Below are positions 11,077 to 20,112 of a stretch of DNA of 57,797 bases, in pieces. Below the pieces are notes generated by a model, which saw nothing but the letters and a program-made list of their open reading frames with translations, ran no database searches and had not been told where the DNA came from. Location of the stretch: contig JAPHRE010000029.1 in assembly GCA_026195905.1 (NCBI GenBank), positions 1 to 57,797 on the forward strand, written 5' to 3'. The stretch's first letter is position 1. Every line of letters begins with the position of its first letter. The translations under genes were made by a program, and so were the position numbers. The DNA comes from Pseudopelagicola sp. (GTDB lineage: Bacteria; Pseudomonadota; Alphaproteobacteria; Rhodobacterales; Rhodobacteraceae).

Positions 11077-12153
11077 ATGGTTTCGCGCAGAGGTTTCATC
11101 GCGGGCGCGCTGGCGGCGGGCACGGTGCCGACAATGACATGGGCCGGGCTGGGCGATGTGCTGTTTCTGAGTGCGGCGCAGGACAGCGGCGGCGCGTATC
11201 GGCTTTTCGGCCTTGGCGCGGCGGGCGATCCGGCGTTTTCCGTGCCGCTTCCGGCGCGCGGACATGCCGCCGCCGCCCATCCGACCGCCGCCGAGGCGGT
11301 TGGCTTTGCGCGGCGTCCCGGCAATTTTGCCTTTGTGCTCGATTGCACAAGCGGGGCGGTGTTGCATCGGCTTGAAACGCCCGAGGGGCGGCATTTCTAT
11401 GGTCACGGGGCATTTTCCATCGACGGCAATATGCTTTTCACGACCGAAAATGACTATGAGGCCGGGCAAGGCGTCATCGGTGTGTGGGACCGGGGCGCGG
11501 GGTATCGGCGCGTTGGCGAATTTGCGTCGGGCGGTGTTGGTCCGCATCAGGTCTGTCGGGTGCCGGGACGCGAGACTTTGGTTGTGGCCAATGGCGGGAT
11601 CGAAACCCATCCCGACTCGGGGCGGGCCAAGCTCAACATCCCGATGATGCAGCCCAACCTTGCCTATCTGTCGCCCGGCGGTGAGGTGCTGGAGCGTATG
11701 AGCCTGCCGGGCGGGATGCATATGAACTCGATCCGCCATATCGCGGTGCGTGGGGATGGTCTTGTGGCCTTCGGGATGCAATGGCAGGGCGACCGTCTGC
11801 AGGCGCCGGTTTTGTTCGGCGTGCATCGGCAGGGCGCTGCGCCGCGCCTGCTTGATCCCACGGACGAAGACCATCGGGCGCTGCATGGCTATGTCGGAAG
11901 CGTGACCTTCTCAAAAGATGGGCGGGAGGTCGCGATATCGTCGCCGCGCGGTGGTGTGGTTCAGGTGATTGATGTGGCGGCGATGGGGGTGGATCGCTCG
12001 GTTGCCATGCCGGATGTCTGCGGCATTGGGGCAAGCGATGCGGGCTTTGTGCTGACCTCCGGGGATGGCCATGTCGCGCGCTACGAAGGCGATGCCCTGC
12101 GGTCCGTTGCACAGCACGATATCCGCTGGGACAACCATATGGTTGGTCTCTGA
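11077..12153 (+). CDS. DUF1513 Tat-exported beta-propeller-like protein
   Basis: This 358-residue protein starts with a twin-arginine signal (SRRGFIAGALAAGTVP). It continues with repeated blades containing phrases such as FYGHGAFSIDGNMLFTTEND and GYVGSVTFSKDGREVAISSP, the pattern of the DUF1513 family, which is predicted to form a periplasmic beta-propeller. It begins 1 base after the second imelysin stop, so the two are translationally coupled. Tat export suggests folding, perhaps with a cofactor, before export. DUF1513 genes commonly follow imelysin and DUF1111 genes; the biochemical function is unknown. Confidence 0.87.
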   Translation: MVSRRGFIAGALAAGTVPTMTWAGLGDVLFLSAAQDSGGAYRLFGLGAAGDPAFSVPLPARGHAAAAHPTAAEAVGFARRPGNFAFVLDCTSGAVLHRLETPEGRHFYGHGAFSIDGNMLFTTENDYEAGQGVIGVWDRGAGYRRVGEFASGGVGPHQVCRVPGRETLVVANGGIETHPDSGRAKLNIPMMQPNLAYLSPGGEVLERMSLPGGMHMNSIRHIAVRGDGLVAFGMQWQGDRLQAPVLFGVHRQGAAPRLLDPTDEDHRALHGYVGSVTFSKDGREVAISSPRGGVVQVIDVAAMGVDRSVAMPDVCGIGASDAGFVLTSGDGHVARYEGDALRSVAQHDIRWDNHMVGL

Positions 12154-12180
12154 GCGCAAATGCGGTGCCTTTTGGGGCAC

Positions 12181-12214
12181 TGTCGCAATACCGACGCGAT
12201 ACCGACGCGATGCA
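12181..12214 (-). repeat. Dispersed 11-bp-period repeat, copy 2
   Basis: Read on the minus strand this is GCATCGCGTCG-GTATCGCGTCG-GTATTGCGACA-GTGC, the same unit as copies 1, 3, 4 and 5. It lies 28 bases downstream of the DUF1513 stop and is inverted relative to the other copies, as is the gene it follows. Confidence 0.75.
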
Positions 12215-12308
12215 TATATCTGGTTTTTGCGCCTCGGCGGGCCAAAAAGGCATTGCGCCGGGCCGGTTTGCGGCGGAGAAAATGACTGAACCCCATACGG
12301 AGCGCCTT

Positions 12309-13232
12309 ATGATTCATCCCGCCTTTACCGCCCCCGGACAATTTTACCGTGGCAACCTGCATACCCATTCGAACCTGTCGGATGGCTGTCTTGACCCCAA
12401 GGAGGTCTGTCGGCGCTATAAGGCGGAAGGCTATGATTTCATTAGCCTTACGGATCATTTTGTCGGCATCTTCGACTACCCGATTGCCGATACGCTACCG
12501 TTTCGCGATGCAGGGTTTACGACGCTTCTCGGGGCGGAATTGCATTCCGGCGCAATGGCCAATGGGGAGCTTTGGCATATCCTTGCCGTGGGTCTCCCGG
12601 CGGATTTCGCGGCAAGTCATTCGCCTGCGTTCATGCCCGTCGAAGATCAGGAAAGCGGTGCCCAAATCGCCACCCGCGCCCGCCAGGCCGGCGCTCACGT
12701 CACCATCGCGCATCCGCAATGGTCAGGGCTGACGCTTGAGGATGCGCGCGCCATTGAGGCGGCGCATGCGGTCGAGGTTTATAACCACGGCTGTGCAACA
12801 GGCTGTGACCGCGCTGACGGGTTTCATATGCTTGATTTGTTGCTCGCGGAAGGGCGAAAACTTGATCTTGTGGCCACAGATGATGCGCATTTTACAGAGC
12901 CAGATCACTTTGGCGGCTGGGTCATGGTCAAGGCGCAAGCCAATGACCCAGAGCTTCTCTTGGAGGCGCTGAAGCGGGGCGAATACTACTCTAGCCAAGG
13001 ACCGGATTTGCGCCTTGTGGAGGTCAGGGACAAAACCGTCGTGGTTGAAAGCTCGTCCGCGGCAAGCGTCATTGTGCAAGGGCAGGGGACTGCGGCAACG
13101 GCTATTCATGGCCATTCGATGACCCGAACCGAAGTCCCGATCCTGCGGTTTTACAATAGCCCGTGGCTCCGGGTTACGGTTATTGACGCAGCCGGGCGGC
13201 GGGCGTGGTCAAACCCGATATGGATTGCGTAG
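12309..13232 (+). CDS. PHP-domain metal-dependent hydrolase (CehA/McbA-like)
   Basis: This 307-residue cytoplasmic protein has a PHP domain: GNLHTHSNLSDG supplies the first HxH, followed by ISLTDHF, GAELHS, TIAHPQW, EVYNHG and ATDDAHF, all metal-binding signatures. A C-terminal beta-rich domain follows. The substrate of this phosphoesterase/hydrolase class cannot be told from sequence. Two starts are possible: ATG 12282 (GGAG 4 bases away) and ATG 12309 (GGAG about 7 bases away). I chose 12309 for its better spacing. It stands alone after the iron locus, separated from it by a copy of the dispersed repeat. Confidence 0.8.
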   Translation: MIHPAFTAPGQFYRGNLHTHSNLSDGCLDPKEVCRRYKAEGYDFISLTDHFVGIFDYPIADTLPFRDAGFTTLLGAELHSGAMANGELWHILAVGLPADFAASHSPAFMPVEDQESGAQIATRARQAGAHVTIAHPQWSGLTLEDARAIEAAHAVEVYNHGCATGCDRADGFHMLDLLLAEGRKLDLVATDDAHFTEPDHFGGWVMVKAQANDPELLLEALKRGEYYSSQGPDLRLVEVRDKTVVVESSSAASVIVQGQGTAATAIHGHSMTRTEVPILRFYNSPWLRVTVIDAAGRRAWSNPIWIA

Positions 13233-13285
13233 CGACCGGGGGATCGGTTTTCGGGACAGTTGCGCCGAGCCTAAGGCGTTGGCAC

Positions 13286-13322
13286 AAAAAGGCGCACGCG
13301 CGAAAGGACACGCGCGTGCGCC
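13286..13322 (-). terminator. Terminator of the aldehyde dehydrogenase gene
   Basis: A perfect 12-bp stem (GGCGCACGCGCG at 13291-13302 with its complement at 13311-13322) has a 5-base A run at 13286-13290, which is a T run on the minus strand. It lies 21 bases past the dehydrogenase stop. Confidence 0.8.
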
Positions 13323-13342
13323 GAAGGTTGGACTGCGAGAGC

Positions 13343-14863
13343 CTAGAAGAACCCGAGTTTGTTGGGGTTATAGCTCATCAGGATGTTCTTGGTCTGTTGG
13401 TAATGATCGAGCATCATCTTGTGGTTTTCACGCCCGATGCCCGACTGTTTATAGCCGCCAAAGGCCGCATGAGCAGGATAGGCATGATAGTTGTTGACCC
13501 AGACACGGCCCGCCTCGATGGCGCGGCCAAATCGGTAGCAACGGTTCGCATCGCGGGTCCAGACACCGGCGCCGAGGCCATACATCGTGTCATTGGCGAT
13601 GGCGAGGGCTTCTTCCTCGTCCTTGAAGGTCGTAACCGACACCACGGGACCAAAGATTTCCTCTTGGAAAACCCGCATCTTATTGTGACCCTTGAGGATC
13701 GTCGGCTGGACATAATAGCCGTTGGCAATGTCGCCGTTGAAGCGCGCGGCCTCGCCACCGACAAGAACCTCGGCCCCTTCTTCGACGCCGATGGTCAGGT
13801 AGGACATGATCTTGTCCTGTTGTTCCTGACTTGCCTGAGCGCCGACCATTGTTTCGGGGAGACGGGGGTCGCCCTGTTTGATGGCCTTCACGCGCTCGAT
13901 ACAACGGGCGATGAATTCTTCGTAGATGTCTTCTTGAATAAGGGCGCGGGACGGGCAGGTGCAAACCTCGCCCTGGTTGAAGGCAAAAAGGACAAACCCC
14001 TCGACGGCTTTGTCGAGGAACGCGTCATCCTGGGCCATCACGTCCGAGAAGAAGATGTTGGGCGATTTGCCGCCAAGTTCGAGCGTGACCGGGATTAGGT
14101 TTTCGGTCGCGGCCTTCATAATCAGGCGGCCGGTTTCCGTAGAGCCGGTGAACGCGATCTTTGCAATCCGTGGGTTTTTGGCGAGCGGCGCGCCGACATC
14201 CGGGCCCATGCCGTTGACGATGTTGAGCACACCAGCGGGCAGGAGATCGGCGATCAGTTCCGCCAACACCATGATTGCGGCAGGGGTCTGTTCTGCGGGT
14301 TTCAGCACGACGCAATTGCCCGCAGCCAGCGCTGGCGCAAGTTTCCATGCCGCCATCAGGATCGAGAAATTCCAAGGGATGATCTGACCCACAACGCCGA
14401 GAGGTTCGGAGAAGTGATAGGCGACGGTATCGGCGTCGATCTCCGACATATTGCCTTCCTGAGCGCGCAGAACCCCGGCGAAATAACGGAAGTGATCGGC
14501 GGAAAGCGGGATGTCAGCCGCAGTTGTTTCGCGGATCGGTTTGCCGTTGTCCCAGGTTTCGGCCATTGCGATCAGGTCAAGATTGGCGTCGATGACGTCG
14601 GCGATTTTCAACAGGATGTTGGAGCGCTCCGTCGCCGAGGTCTTGCCCCAAGCGTCTTTGGCTGCGTGGGCCGCGTCGAGCGCCAATTCCACATCGGCAG
14701 CATCGGATCGTGCCACTTCGCAGACCTTGGCCCCGGTGATCGGGGTAACATTGTCAAAGTATTTGCCGTTCACGGGGGCAACGAATTTGCCACCGATGAA
14801 ATTGTCATAGCGGGACCGGAAGGGCGATGCGAATTGCCCGGCGGTTTGTGTCATTTCATTCAT
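13343..14863 (-). CDS. NAD-dependent aldehyde dehydrogenase, acetaldehyde (AldB/ExaC) type
   Basis: This 506-residue aldehyde dehydrogenase oxidises an aldehyde to the acid with NAD(P). The cofactor-binding [18 protein letters not shown], the catalytic Glu in LELGGKSPN and the catalytic Cys in GEVCTCPSR are present. The CTCPSR context and overall sequence match the AldB/ExaC acetaldehyde dehydrogenase branch. The start at 14863 follows a strong GAGGAGG site. The GAF/Fis regulator gene upstream on the same strand and a perfect palindrome in the gap point to regulated expression, probably by the aldehyde or its parent alcohol. The natural substrate is not proven. Confidence 0.9.
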   Translation of the reverse strand: MNEMTQTAGQFASPFRSRYDNFIGGKFVAPVNGKYFDNVTPITGAKVCEVARSDAADVELALDAAHAAKDAWGKTSATERSNILLKIADVIDANLDLIAMAETWDNGKPIRETTAADIPLSADHFRYFAGVLRAQEGNMSEIDADTVAYHFSEPLGVVGQIIPWNFSILMAAWKLAPALAAGNCVVLKPAEQTPAAIMVLAELIADLLPAGVLNIVNGMGPDVGAPLAKNPRIAKIAFTGSTETGRLIMKAATENLIPVTLELGGKSPNIFFSDVMAQDDAFLDKAVEGFVLFAFNQGEVCTCPSRALIQEDIYEEFIARCIERVKAIKQGDPRLPETMVGAQASQEQQDKIMSYLTIGVEEGAEVLVGGEAARFNGDIANGYYVQPTILKGHNKMRVFQEEIFGPVVSVTTFKDEEEALAIANDTMYGLGAGVWTRDANRCYRFGRAIEAGRVWVNNYHAYPAHAAFGGYKQSGIGRENHKMMLDHYQQTKNILMSYNPNKLGFF

Positions 14864-14967
14864 GAGATATCCTCCTCGTTGTCCGGGTCTCCTCTTCCCG
14901 GATACTGAGAAGGATGGTGTTTTGATCGGTCCGCGTCATCGGGGCGCGGCACGCCAAGCGGCAAAGG

Positions 14968-14985
14968 TGTCTCAGGAGTGAGACA
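14968..14985. promoter_or_regulatory. Palindromic operator TGTCTCA-N4-TGAGACA
   Basis: A perfect 7-bp inverted repeat with a GGAG spacer lies 105 bases upstream of the aldehyde dehydrogenase ATG, just after the regulator stop. It is a likely upstream activating site for the Fis-type HTH of the adjacent regulator. The sequence is directly visible; the binding partner is inferred. Confidence 0.55.
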
Positions 14986-14996
14986 GGTTTGCGGTC

Positions 14997-15941
14997 TTAG
15001 TCGCCGATGCCAAGCCGTTTCATGCGCCGATACAGCGTTGCCCGTCCGATTCCGAGGGCGCGCGCGGCGCGCGACACGTTGCCATCGGTGCGGGCAAGGG
15101 CGCGCATCACCGCAGCTCGTTCCGCCTTTTCAAACCCCGAAGCGCCATCCTCGCGCCCAAAGAGGTCTGTGGCCGGGCGCGGTTTGAGCGCGCCGTTCGT
15201 TTCGAGGCCAAAGCATTTGCGCGCGCCGCGGGTGGCGCCGATCACGATATCGTTGCCGTCTATGGCAAGCAAAACGGAACTCTCGGTTTCGCCGCTGTCG
15301 GCAATCACGATGCGGGCCTCGGGAAAGGAAGCGCGGAAGAAATCGGCCTCGATCTGGCGTGCGGTCTGGGCGACGGTGGCGCTGATGAGGCGGTTGAAGG
15401 CTTCGGTTTGATCGGCGCGGGCCGATGAGACATCAAGCGCCGCGACCACATTCCCATCCGTGCCGAAAATGGGGGCGTCCATGCAGCTCATCCCGATATT
15501 GCGGGCAAAAAAGTGATCGTCGCGATGGATGATGACTTGGCGTTTCTCGGTCAGGCAGGTGCCGATTCCGTTGGTGCCTTCGGCGGCCTCGCTCCAGTCT
15601 GCGCCGCTCCAAAGGCCCCATTCCTGAAACGTCGCGGCGTCGGAATCGGCGCAGCGTTGATCCAGCACAATGCCGGTTTCATCCGTCAACAACACGCCAC
15701 AGCCAGAATTGCCGACGAGGCCAAAAAGCTGATCCAGCTTGGGGGCCGCGACAAGCATAAAGCGCTCTTGTTGTGCGTGCCGGGCCTGTAATTCATGCGC
15801 GCTAATGCGTTGGGGCGCGCGGTTTTCGGCGGGGTCGAGACCGTGATGTTTGACAGACCGATGCCACGACGCGGCCAGCTTTGAGCGTGCCGCAGCAGAG
15901 CCGGATTGCACCGTGCTCAACACCTTGTTGATGTGGTTCAC
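14997..15941 (-). CDS. GAF/Fis regulator, AcoR-like but without AAA+ domain
   Basis: This 314-residue regulator has a GAF sensor region (about 60-200; GNSGCGVLLTDETGIVLDQR, EGTNGIGTCLTEKRQVIIH). It ends in a Fis-type helix-turn-helix (about 275-312; DGNVSRAARALGIGRATLYR). The GAF and HTH parts resemble AcoR-type activators of acetoin or alcohol metabolism, but the roughly 230-residue sigma-54 AAA+ module (GAFTGA, Walker motifs) is absent. It therefore probably acts on sigma-70 promoters. The apparent start is a GTG at 15941 with an awkward Shine-Dalgarno; a GGAGGAGG further upstream suggests the true start may be slightly different. It lies just upstream of the aldehyde dehydrogenase, its likely target. 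Confidence 0.82.
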   Translation of the reverse strand: MNHINKVLSTVQSGSAAARSKLAASWHRSVKHHGLDPAENRAPQRISAHELQARHAQQERFMLVAAPKLDQLFGLVGNSGCGVLLTDETGIVLDQRCADSDAATFQEWGLWSGADWSEAAEGTNGIGTCLTEKRQVIIHRDDHFFARNIGMSCMDAPIFGTDGNVVAALDVSSARADQTEAFNRLISATVAQTARQIEADFFRASFPEARIVIADSGETESSVLLAIDGNDIVIGATRGARKCFGLETNGALKPRPATDLFGREDGASGFEKAERAAVMRALARTDGNVSRAARALGIGRATLYRRMKRLGIGD

Positions 15942-16168
15942 CCTCGGCGTGATGGCCGGTCCTCCTCCGTGTTGCGGACCCGGTTCCTCCGACCGGATCA
16001 GCGCCGAGACAGACTACATAAAGATACTATGAAATCCATCATTTGATGCGAAGACCACAAAAATATTGGGCGTCTTGATGGGCTTAAATCTCATTTGTTT
16101 AATTAAAACAATGGCTTGTGGTTATTTATCATCGGCGATTGTTAGCGTAGAGCGATCCTCGCGCGCCT

Positions 16169-16855
16169 CTACCCTGAAAGGGGATGGCGTTGGATTTCGT
16201 GAAACATGCCCGCACGATCCTCCCCGACAAGGGTCAGGTCCGGCAGCGTGAACGGCGTCGGCAGGAGCGGCGTCAAATGCGGCGCAAGCGCGGTGTGAAC
16301 CTGGTCTGCCTCCCCCTTGGCAAGGCGGCCTGTGAGGGTGATGTGAAAGCGGAATTCATCAAGCACATAGGGATAGCCCCATTGGCGCAGAAGCGCCTCT
16401 TGTCGAGGGCTGAGGCGCGCCTGGCGGCGGCGGGCGAGTTCGGCGTCGGTCGGGGGGGCGCGAAAACGGTCCAGCTCTTGCACAATCGCGCCCGCCAGGT
16501 CGGCCAACGGGGTCTGGTCGCCCTTGACCGTCAACGCAAGAAACCGTCCGATCCGGCTTAGGCGCAACCCGTCCAGTGTCACTGGAGGGAGGCGTTTTGT
16601 CAGCGTTTCTAGCGTGTTTTCAAGGTCTTGCAGGCTTGTATCATCGGCCAGTCGGAAGGGCGCTTTGATCGTGCCGTGCAGGCCGTATTTTCGGGGGCTG
16701 GCGGTCAGGTCGGCGACCGGGCGGGGCAGGTCCGCGATCTTGGGGTGGGGGTGGGGTTTGCCTGTTTTGATGTCCCAACCCAACCATTGCGCGCCGAATG
16801 TGGCGAAGGCACCGTCTTGGGGGGTGTAGTAGATGCCAAATCTGCGAAATTGCAT
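16169..16855 (-). CDS. DUF1045 protein, 2H phosphoesterase fold
   Basis: This 228-residue cytoplasmic protein has two HxT motifs, H60-G-T62 (KYGLHGTIKAPF) and H171-I-T173 (FRFHITLTG), that define the 2H phosphoesterase superfamily. The sequence matches DUF1045, often annotated as a phosphonate metabolism protein because it accompanies phn genes. No phn genes are present here, so a phosphonate role is not supported by the local context. The start MQFRRFGIYYTP at 16855 is the family start; the longer frame up to 17143 runs through the dispersed repeat and was rejected. Confidence 0.82.
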   Translation of the reverse strand: MQFRRFGIYYTPQDGAFATFGAQWLGWDIKTGKPHPHPKIADLPRPVADLTASPRKYGLHGTIKAPFRLADDTSLQDLENTLETLTKRLPPVTLDGLRLSRIGRFLALTVKGDQTPLADLAGAIVQELDRFRAPPTDAELARRRQARLSPRQEALLRQWGYPYVLDEFRFHITLTGRLAKGEADQVHTALAPHLTPLLPTPFTLPDLTLVGEDRAGMFHEIQRHPLSG

Positions 16856-17048
16856 GGGGTCTCTTTCGGTTTCCACGCCGCCGAAAACATGGCGTAACAC
16901 CTTGATGGCACAAGATATGATCCGCGCCAATGCCCCCCTTGTTCTTGAGGCTGAGACTGCGGCGATCCGCTGCGGCCGTGCCGATGGCGTTCTGTGCGAA
17001 TTAGAGCGGTGGGCGCACGCCGCGTGGGTTTGGTGCGTAGGATCACAT

Positions 17049-17092
17049 ATGTATTGCGTCGGTATTGCGTCCGTATCGCGTCGGTGCGGATT
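17049..17092 (+). repeat. Dispersed 11-bp-period repeat, copy 3
   Basis: Three consecutive 11-mers, GTATTGCGTCG-GTATTGCGTCC-GTATCGCGTCG, are followed by GTGCGGAT. The copy is 21 bases from the stop of the glycosyltransferase gene, which is read toward it. It is the cleanest copy in the window. Confidence 0.8.
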
Positions 17093-17112
17093 TTGGGGCT
17101 GCCAAAGCCGGT

Positions 17113-17934
17113 TTAACGCCAATGGCGAGAGAGTTTGCGCCACGCCACGACGATGGACATGGGTTTCCAGCTTCCCATGCCAAAATGCACCACCTCGCGG
17201 CGATGCAGCGCCGGGCGGTCGACAAAGCGCACACCGTCGATGACGATCGAGCGTGTCTTGCGCAATTGGCGCACGAGGTCGGGGGCGGAATGGCCGCGCA
17301 CCTCAAGCCAGTCGTAGATCACATCGGTGAACACGCCGGGCCCGGTCTTTTTGATGGTCCAGTCAGGATGCGCATCGACAAAGAAGGGATCGCGGACATT
17401 GGTTTCGATCCGGGCGACGGTTTCGGCAAGGATCGGATGATCGGGGCGAAAGGCAAAGGTCCAGTTGGAGAAGGCGACGATATTGTCCTTCCACCACAGC
17501 GACAGGTTATAGGCGCCGCCCGAGCGCACATGGCCTTCGGGCTGCCAGTCGGGGAATTTGTCGAGGTAATCGCCATCAATCCCGATCACCGCCTCATCGT
17601 CAGGTGCGATCCAATCCGAGAGCGGCTTGCGGCAGATGGTGTCGGCATCGCAATAGAGGCCGCCATTGTGCAGCACCACGAGATAGCGCCAGAAATCCGC
17701 GCGCTCTACGGCATTGAGCGCGAGGTAGGTGTCGAGATGTTCAGGGAAGGTTTCGGAGATAAAGCCAAGACAATCGGCGTCATCGTTAAAGGACACCGTC
17801 CAATCGGGATTGCGCCGGGGCCATGTCGCGATCCAGCGGCGCATGGGGCGTTCCATCTTGGCCGGGGCTTTGGTTTTCCAGGTTTGGAAAATCTGGCGGG
17901 GGATTTTGGGGGGCGTGGAAATGGCCGACTCCAT
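17113..17934 (-). CDS. Glycosyltransferase with DXD motif (Gly_transf_sug/GT32-like)
   Basis: This 273-residue protein starts IPRQIFQTWK, typical of OCH1-like/GT32 sugar transferases, and contains RADFWRYLVVLHNGG followed by LYCDADTI. Asp96 and Asp98 form the metal/nucleotide-sugar DXD motif. There is no signal peptide or clear membrane segment, so it is probably cytoplasmic or peripheral, acting in surface polysaccharide or lipopolysaccharide synthesis. The start MESAISTPPKIP at 17934 was chosen because longer frames run into the ilvD upstream region. No other polysaccharide genes are adjacent, so it is isolated; the acceptor is unknown. Confidence 0.85.
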   Translation of the reverse strand: MESAISTPPKIPRQIFQTWKTKAPAKMERPMRRWIATWPRRNPDWTVSFNDDADCLGFISETFPEHLDTYLALNAVERADFWRYLVVLHNGGLYCDADTICRKPLSDWIAPDDEAVIGIDGDYLDKFPDWQPEGHVRSGGAYNLSLWWKDNIVAFSNWTFAFRPDHPILAETVARIETNVRDPFFVDAHPDWTIKKTGPGVFTDVIYDWLEVRGHSAPDLVRQLRKTRSIVIDGVRFVDRPALHRREVVHFGMGSWKPMSIVVAWRKLSRHWR

Positions 17935-18136
17935 CGCTTGAGTGCGTCGCGCGACAATAGGGGGAGAGGCGCGGGGGCGCAATATAAGGGCGGGCAACAC
18001 TGCTACAAAAGCGACGCGATATCGGTAACAATGTTGCCAAACTCCCTTGCAAATTGCTGTGTCGGGTGGCACGTCCTTTTGCATCTCTGCCTCGGGGTGT
18101 TCCGGGGCGATACGCGCGATACTCGAGGAGAGCCCG

Positions 18137-19987
18137 ATGCCAGATCTTCGTTCCAAGACCTCCACCTTTGGCCGCCGCATGGCCGCAGCCCGCGCGCTTT
18201 GGCGTGCGACGGGTATGAAAACCGAAGATTTCGGCAAGCCGATTGTCTGTGTCGTCAATTCCTTTACCGAGTTTGTGCCGGGCCATGTGCACCTGCGCAA
18301 CATGGGCAAACTTGTCGCGGATGAGGTCGAAAAGGCCGGGGGCGTGGCCAAGGAAATGAATACGATTGCCGTCGATGACGGGATCGCGATGGGCCATGAC
18401 GGGATGCTCTATTCGCTTCCCAGCCGCGAAGTCATTGCCGACAGCGTGGAATATATGGCCAACGCCCATTGCGCGGATGCGCTGGTGTGTATTTCCAACT
18501 GTGACAAGATCACGCCGGGGATGCTCATGGCGGCGATGCGGCTTAACATTCCGGCGATCTTCGTGTCGGGCGGGCCGATGGAGGCGGGCAAGGTTGTCCT
18601 CAAGGATGGCGAGCATAAGGCCGACCTCGTGACCGCGATTGTCGGGGCGACCGACGAAGACCGCAGCGACGAAGAAGTTGATAAGCTCGAACGCTCGGCC
18701 TGTCCGACCTGCGGGTCTTGCTCGGGGATGTTCACGGCGAACTCGATGAACTGTCTTGCCGAGGCGCTGGGCCTTGCGCTGCCGGGGAACGGATCTCTTC
18801 TGGCGACCCATGCCAAGCGCAAAGGGCTTTTTGAAGAGGCCGGGCGCAAGATCGTGGAGCTTTGTCAGCGGTGGTATAAAGAGGGCGACGAGACCGCCTT
18901 GCCGCGCGGTATTGCGACCTATGAAGCGTTTGAAAACGCTATGGCGCTTGATATCGCGATGGGCGGGTCGACCAATACGGTTCTGCACCTTCTTGCGATT
19001 GCGCATGAGGGGGGCGTCAATTTCACGATGGCGGATATGGATCGCATGAGCCGCCAGATTCCGCACCTTTGCAAGGTCGCGCCATCCACGCCCGAGTATC
19101 ACATGGAAGACGTGCATCGCGCGGGCGGAATTGCGCGGATCCTGGGCGAGTTGGACCGAGAGGGCAAAATCCATCGCGATTGTGCCACGGTGCATGAAAA
19201 GACTATGGGCGATTTCATCGACAAATGGGATGTGCGCCGCGAGAGTGCAGGTAATGAGGCGCATGACCTTTACATTGCCGCGCCGGGCGGTGTGCGCACC
19301 ACCGAAGCCTTTAGCCAGTCGCGCATGTATACCGAGCTTGACCTTGATACCGCGGGCGGCTGTGTGCGCGATTACGCCCATGCCTATAGCGAAGAAGGCG
19401 GGCTTTGTGTGTTGTTTGGCAACCTGGCCGAGCAGGGCTGTATCCTGAAAACTGCGGGCGTTATCAAGGAGATGTATGAATTCGAGGGCAAGGCCGTCGT
19501 ATTCGAGAGCCAAGATGATGCGGTTGAGGGTATCCTTGGCGGCAAGGTCAAGGCGGGGTCGGTTGTCGTCATCCGCTATGAAGGGCCGAAGGGCGGGCCG
19601 GGAATGCAGGAGATGCTTTACCCGACCGCGTATCTCAAGGCGATGAAACTTGATACGACCTGTGCGTTGGTGACGGATGGGCGGTTCTCGGGCGGGACGG
19701 CGGGGCTTTCGATCGGGCACGCCTCGCCGGAAGCGGCGGAAAAGGGTGCGATTGCGCTTGTGGAAGATGGCGATACGATCACCATTTCGGTGCCGAACCG
19801 GTCGATTGAGTTGCAGGTCTCGCAGGAGGTTCTGGCAGAGCGCCGGGCGCAGCATCCGCAGGCAGATAAGAAGGTTTGGAAGGCCGAGGGACGTCCGCGG
19901 GCTGTCTCAACCGCACTCAAGGCCTATGCCGCGCATGTGTCCAATGCCTCGCTCGGGGCGGTGCGGGTTCTCGACGAAGACGCCTAA
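18137..19987 (+). CDS. ilvD: Dihydroxy-acid dehydratase
   Basis: This 616-residue Fe-S enzyme of branched-chain amino acid synthesis dehydrates 2,3-dihydroxy-isovalerate and 2,3-dihydroxy-3-methylvalerate. Seen are [15 protein letters not shown], the cluster/metal motifs [10 protein letters not shown] and [17 protein letters not shown], and the C-terminal [21 protein letters not shown]. The length matches the E. coli-type enzyme. The start at 18137 has GAGGAG upstream. It stands alone on the plus strand, diverging from the glycosyltransferase gene, and ends in its own terminator. A 689-codon antisense frame across it is a codon-bias artefact. Confidence 0.97.
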   Translation: MPDLRSKTSTFGRRMAAARALWRATGMKTEDFGKPIVCVVNSFTEFVPGHVHLRNMGKLVADEVEKAGGVAKEMNTIAVDDGIAMGHDGMLYSLPSREVIADSVEYMANAHCADALVCISNCDKITPGMLMAAMRLNIPAIFVSGGPMEAGKVVLKDGEHKADLVTAIVGATDEDRSDEEVDKLERSACPTCGSCSGMFTANSMNCLAEALGLALPGNGSLLATHAKRKGLFEEAGRKIVELCQRWYKEGDETALPRGIATYEAFENAMALDIAMGGSTNTVLHLLAIAHEGGVNFTMADMDRMSRQIPHLCKVAPSTPEYHMEDVHRAGGIARILGELDREGKIHRDCATVHEKTMGDFIDKWDVRRESAGNEAHDLYIAAPGGVRTTEAFSQSRMYTELDLDTAGGCVRDYAHAYSEEGGLCVLFGNLAEQGCILKTAGVIKEMYEFEGKAVVFESQDDAVEGILGGKVKAGSVVVIRYEGPKGGPGMQEMLYPTAYLKAMKLDTTCALVTDGRFSGGTAGLSIGHASPEAAEKGAIALVEDGDTITISVPNRSIELQVSQEVLAERRAQHPQADKKVWKAEGRPRAVSTALKAYAAHVSNASLGAVRVLDEDA

Positions 19988-20011
19988 ACCCCTTTGTGGG
20001 ATTACATGAAG

Positions 20012-20045
20012 CGGGGTCGCATTGGCGGCCCCGTTTTGCGTTTTT
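20012..20045 (+). terminator. ilvD terminator
   Basis: A 9-bp stem CGGGGTCGC (20012-20020)/GCGGCCCCG (20025-20033), with one G-T pair and an attg loop, is followed by TTTTGCGTTTTT. It lies 24 bases after the ilvD stop. Confidence 0.75.
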
Positions 20046-20050
20046 CGGGG

Positions 20051-20095
20051 GTATGTATCGCGTCGGTATTGCGTCTGTATCGCGACAGTGCGGAT
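20051..20095 (+). repeat. Dispersed 11-bp-period repeat, copy 4
   Basis: GTATCGCGTCG-GTATTGCGTCT-GTATCGCGACA-GTGCGGAT lies between the converging ilvD and thiolase genes, 18 bases from the thiolase stop. A partial duplication, AGTGCGGATTT, follows at about 20099. Confidence 0.78.
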
Positions 20096-20112
20096 TTACA
20101 GTGCGGATTTGG

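Noticed and set aside
14864-14996. Sigma-54 (-24/-12) promoter upstream of the aldehyde dehydrogenase
   Set aside because: The closest string, TTGGCGTGCCGCGC, lacks the GG/GC pair at the right spacing, and the regulator has no AAA+ domain.
17786-19855. 689-codon open frame antisense to ilvD
   Set aside because: High-GC codon bias opens the antisense frame; the product has no family features and ilvD is unmistakable.
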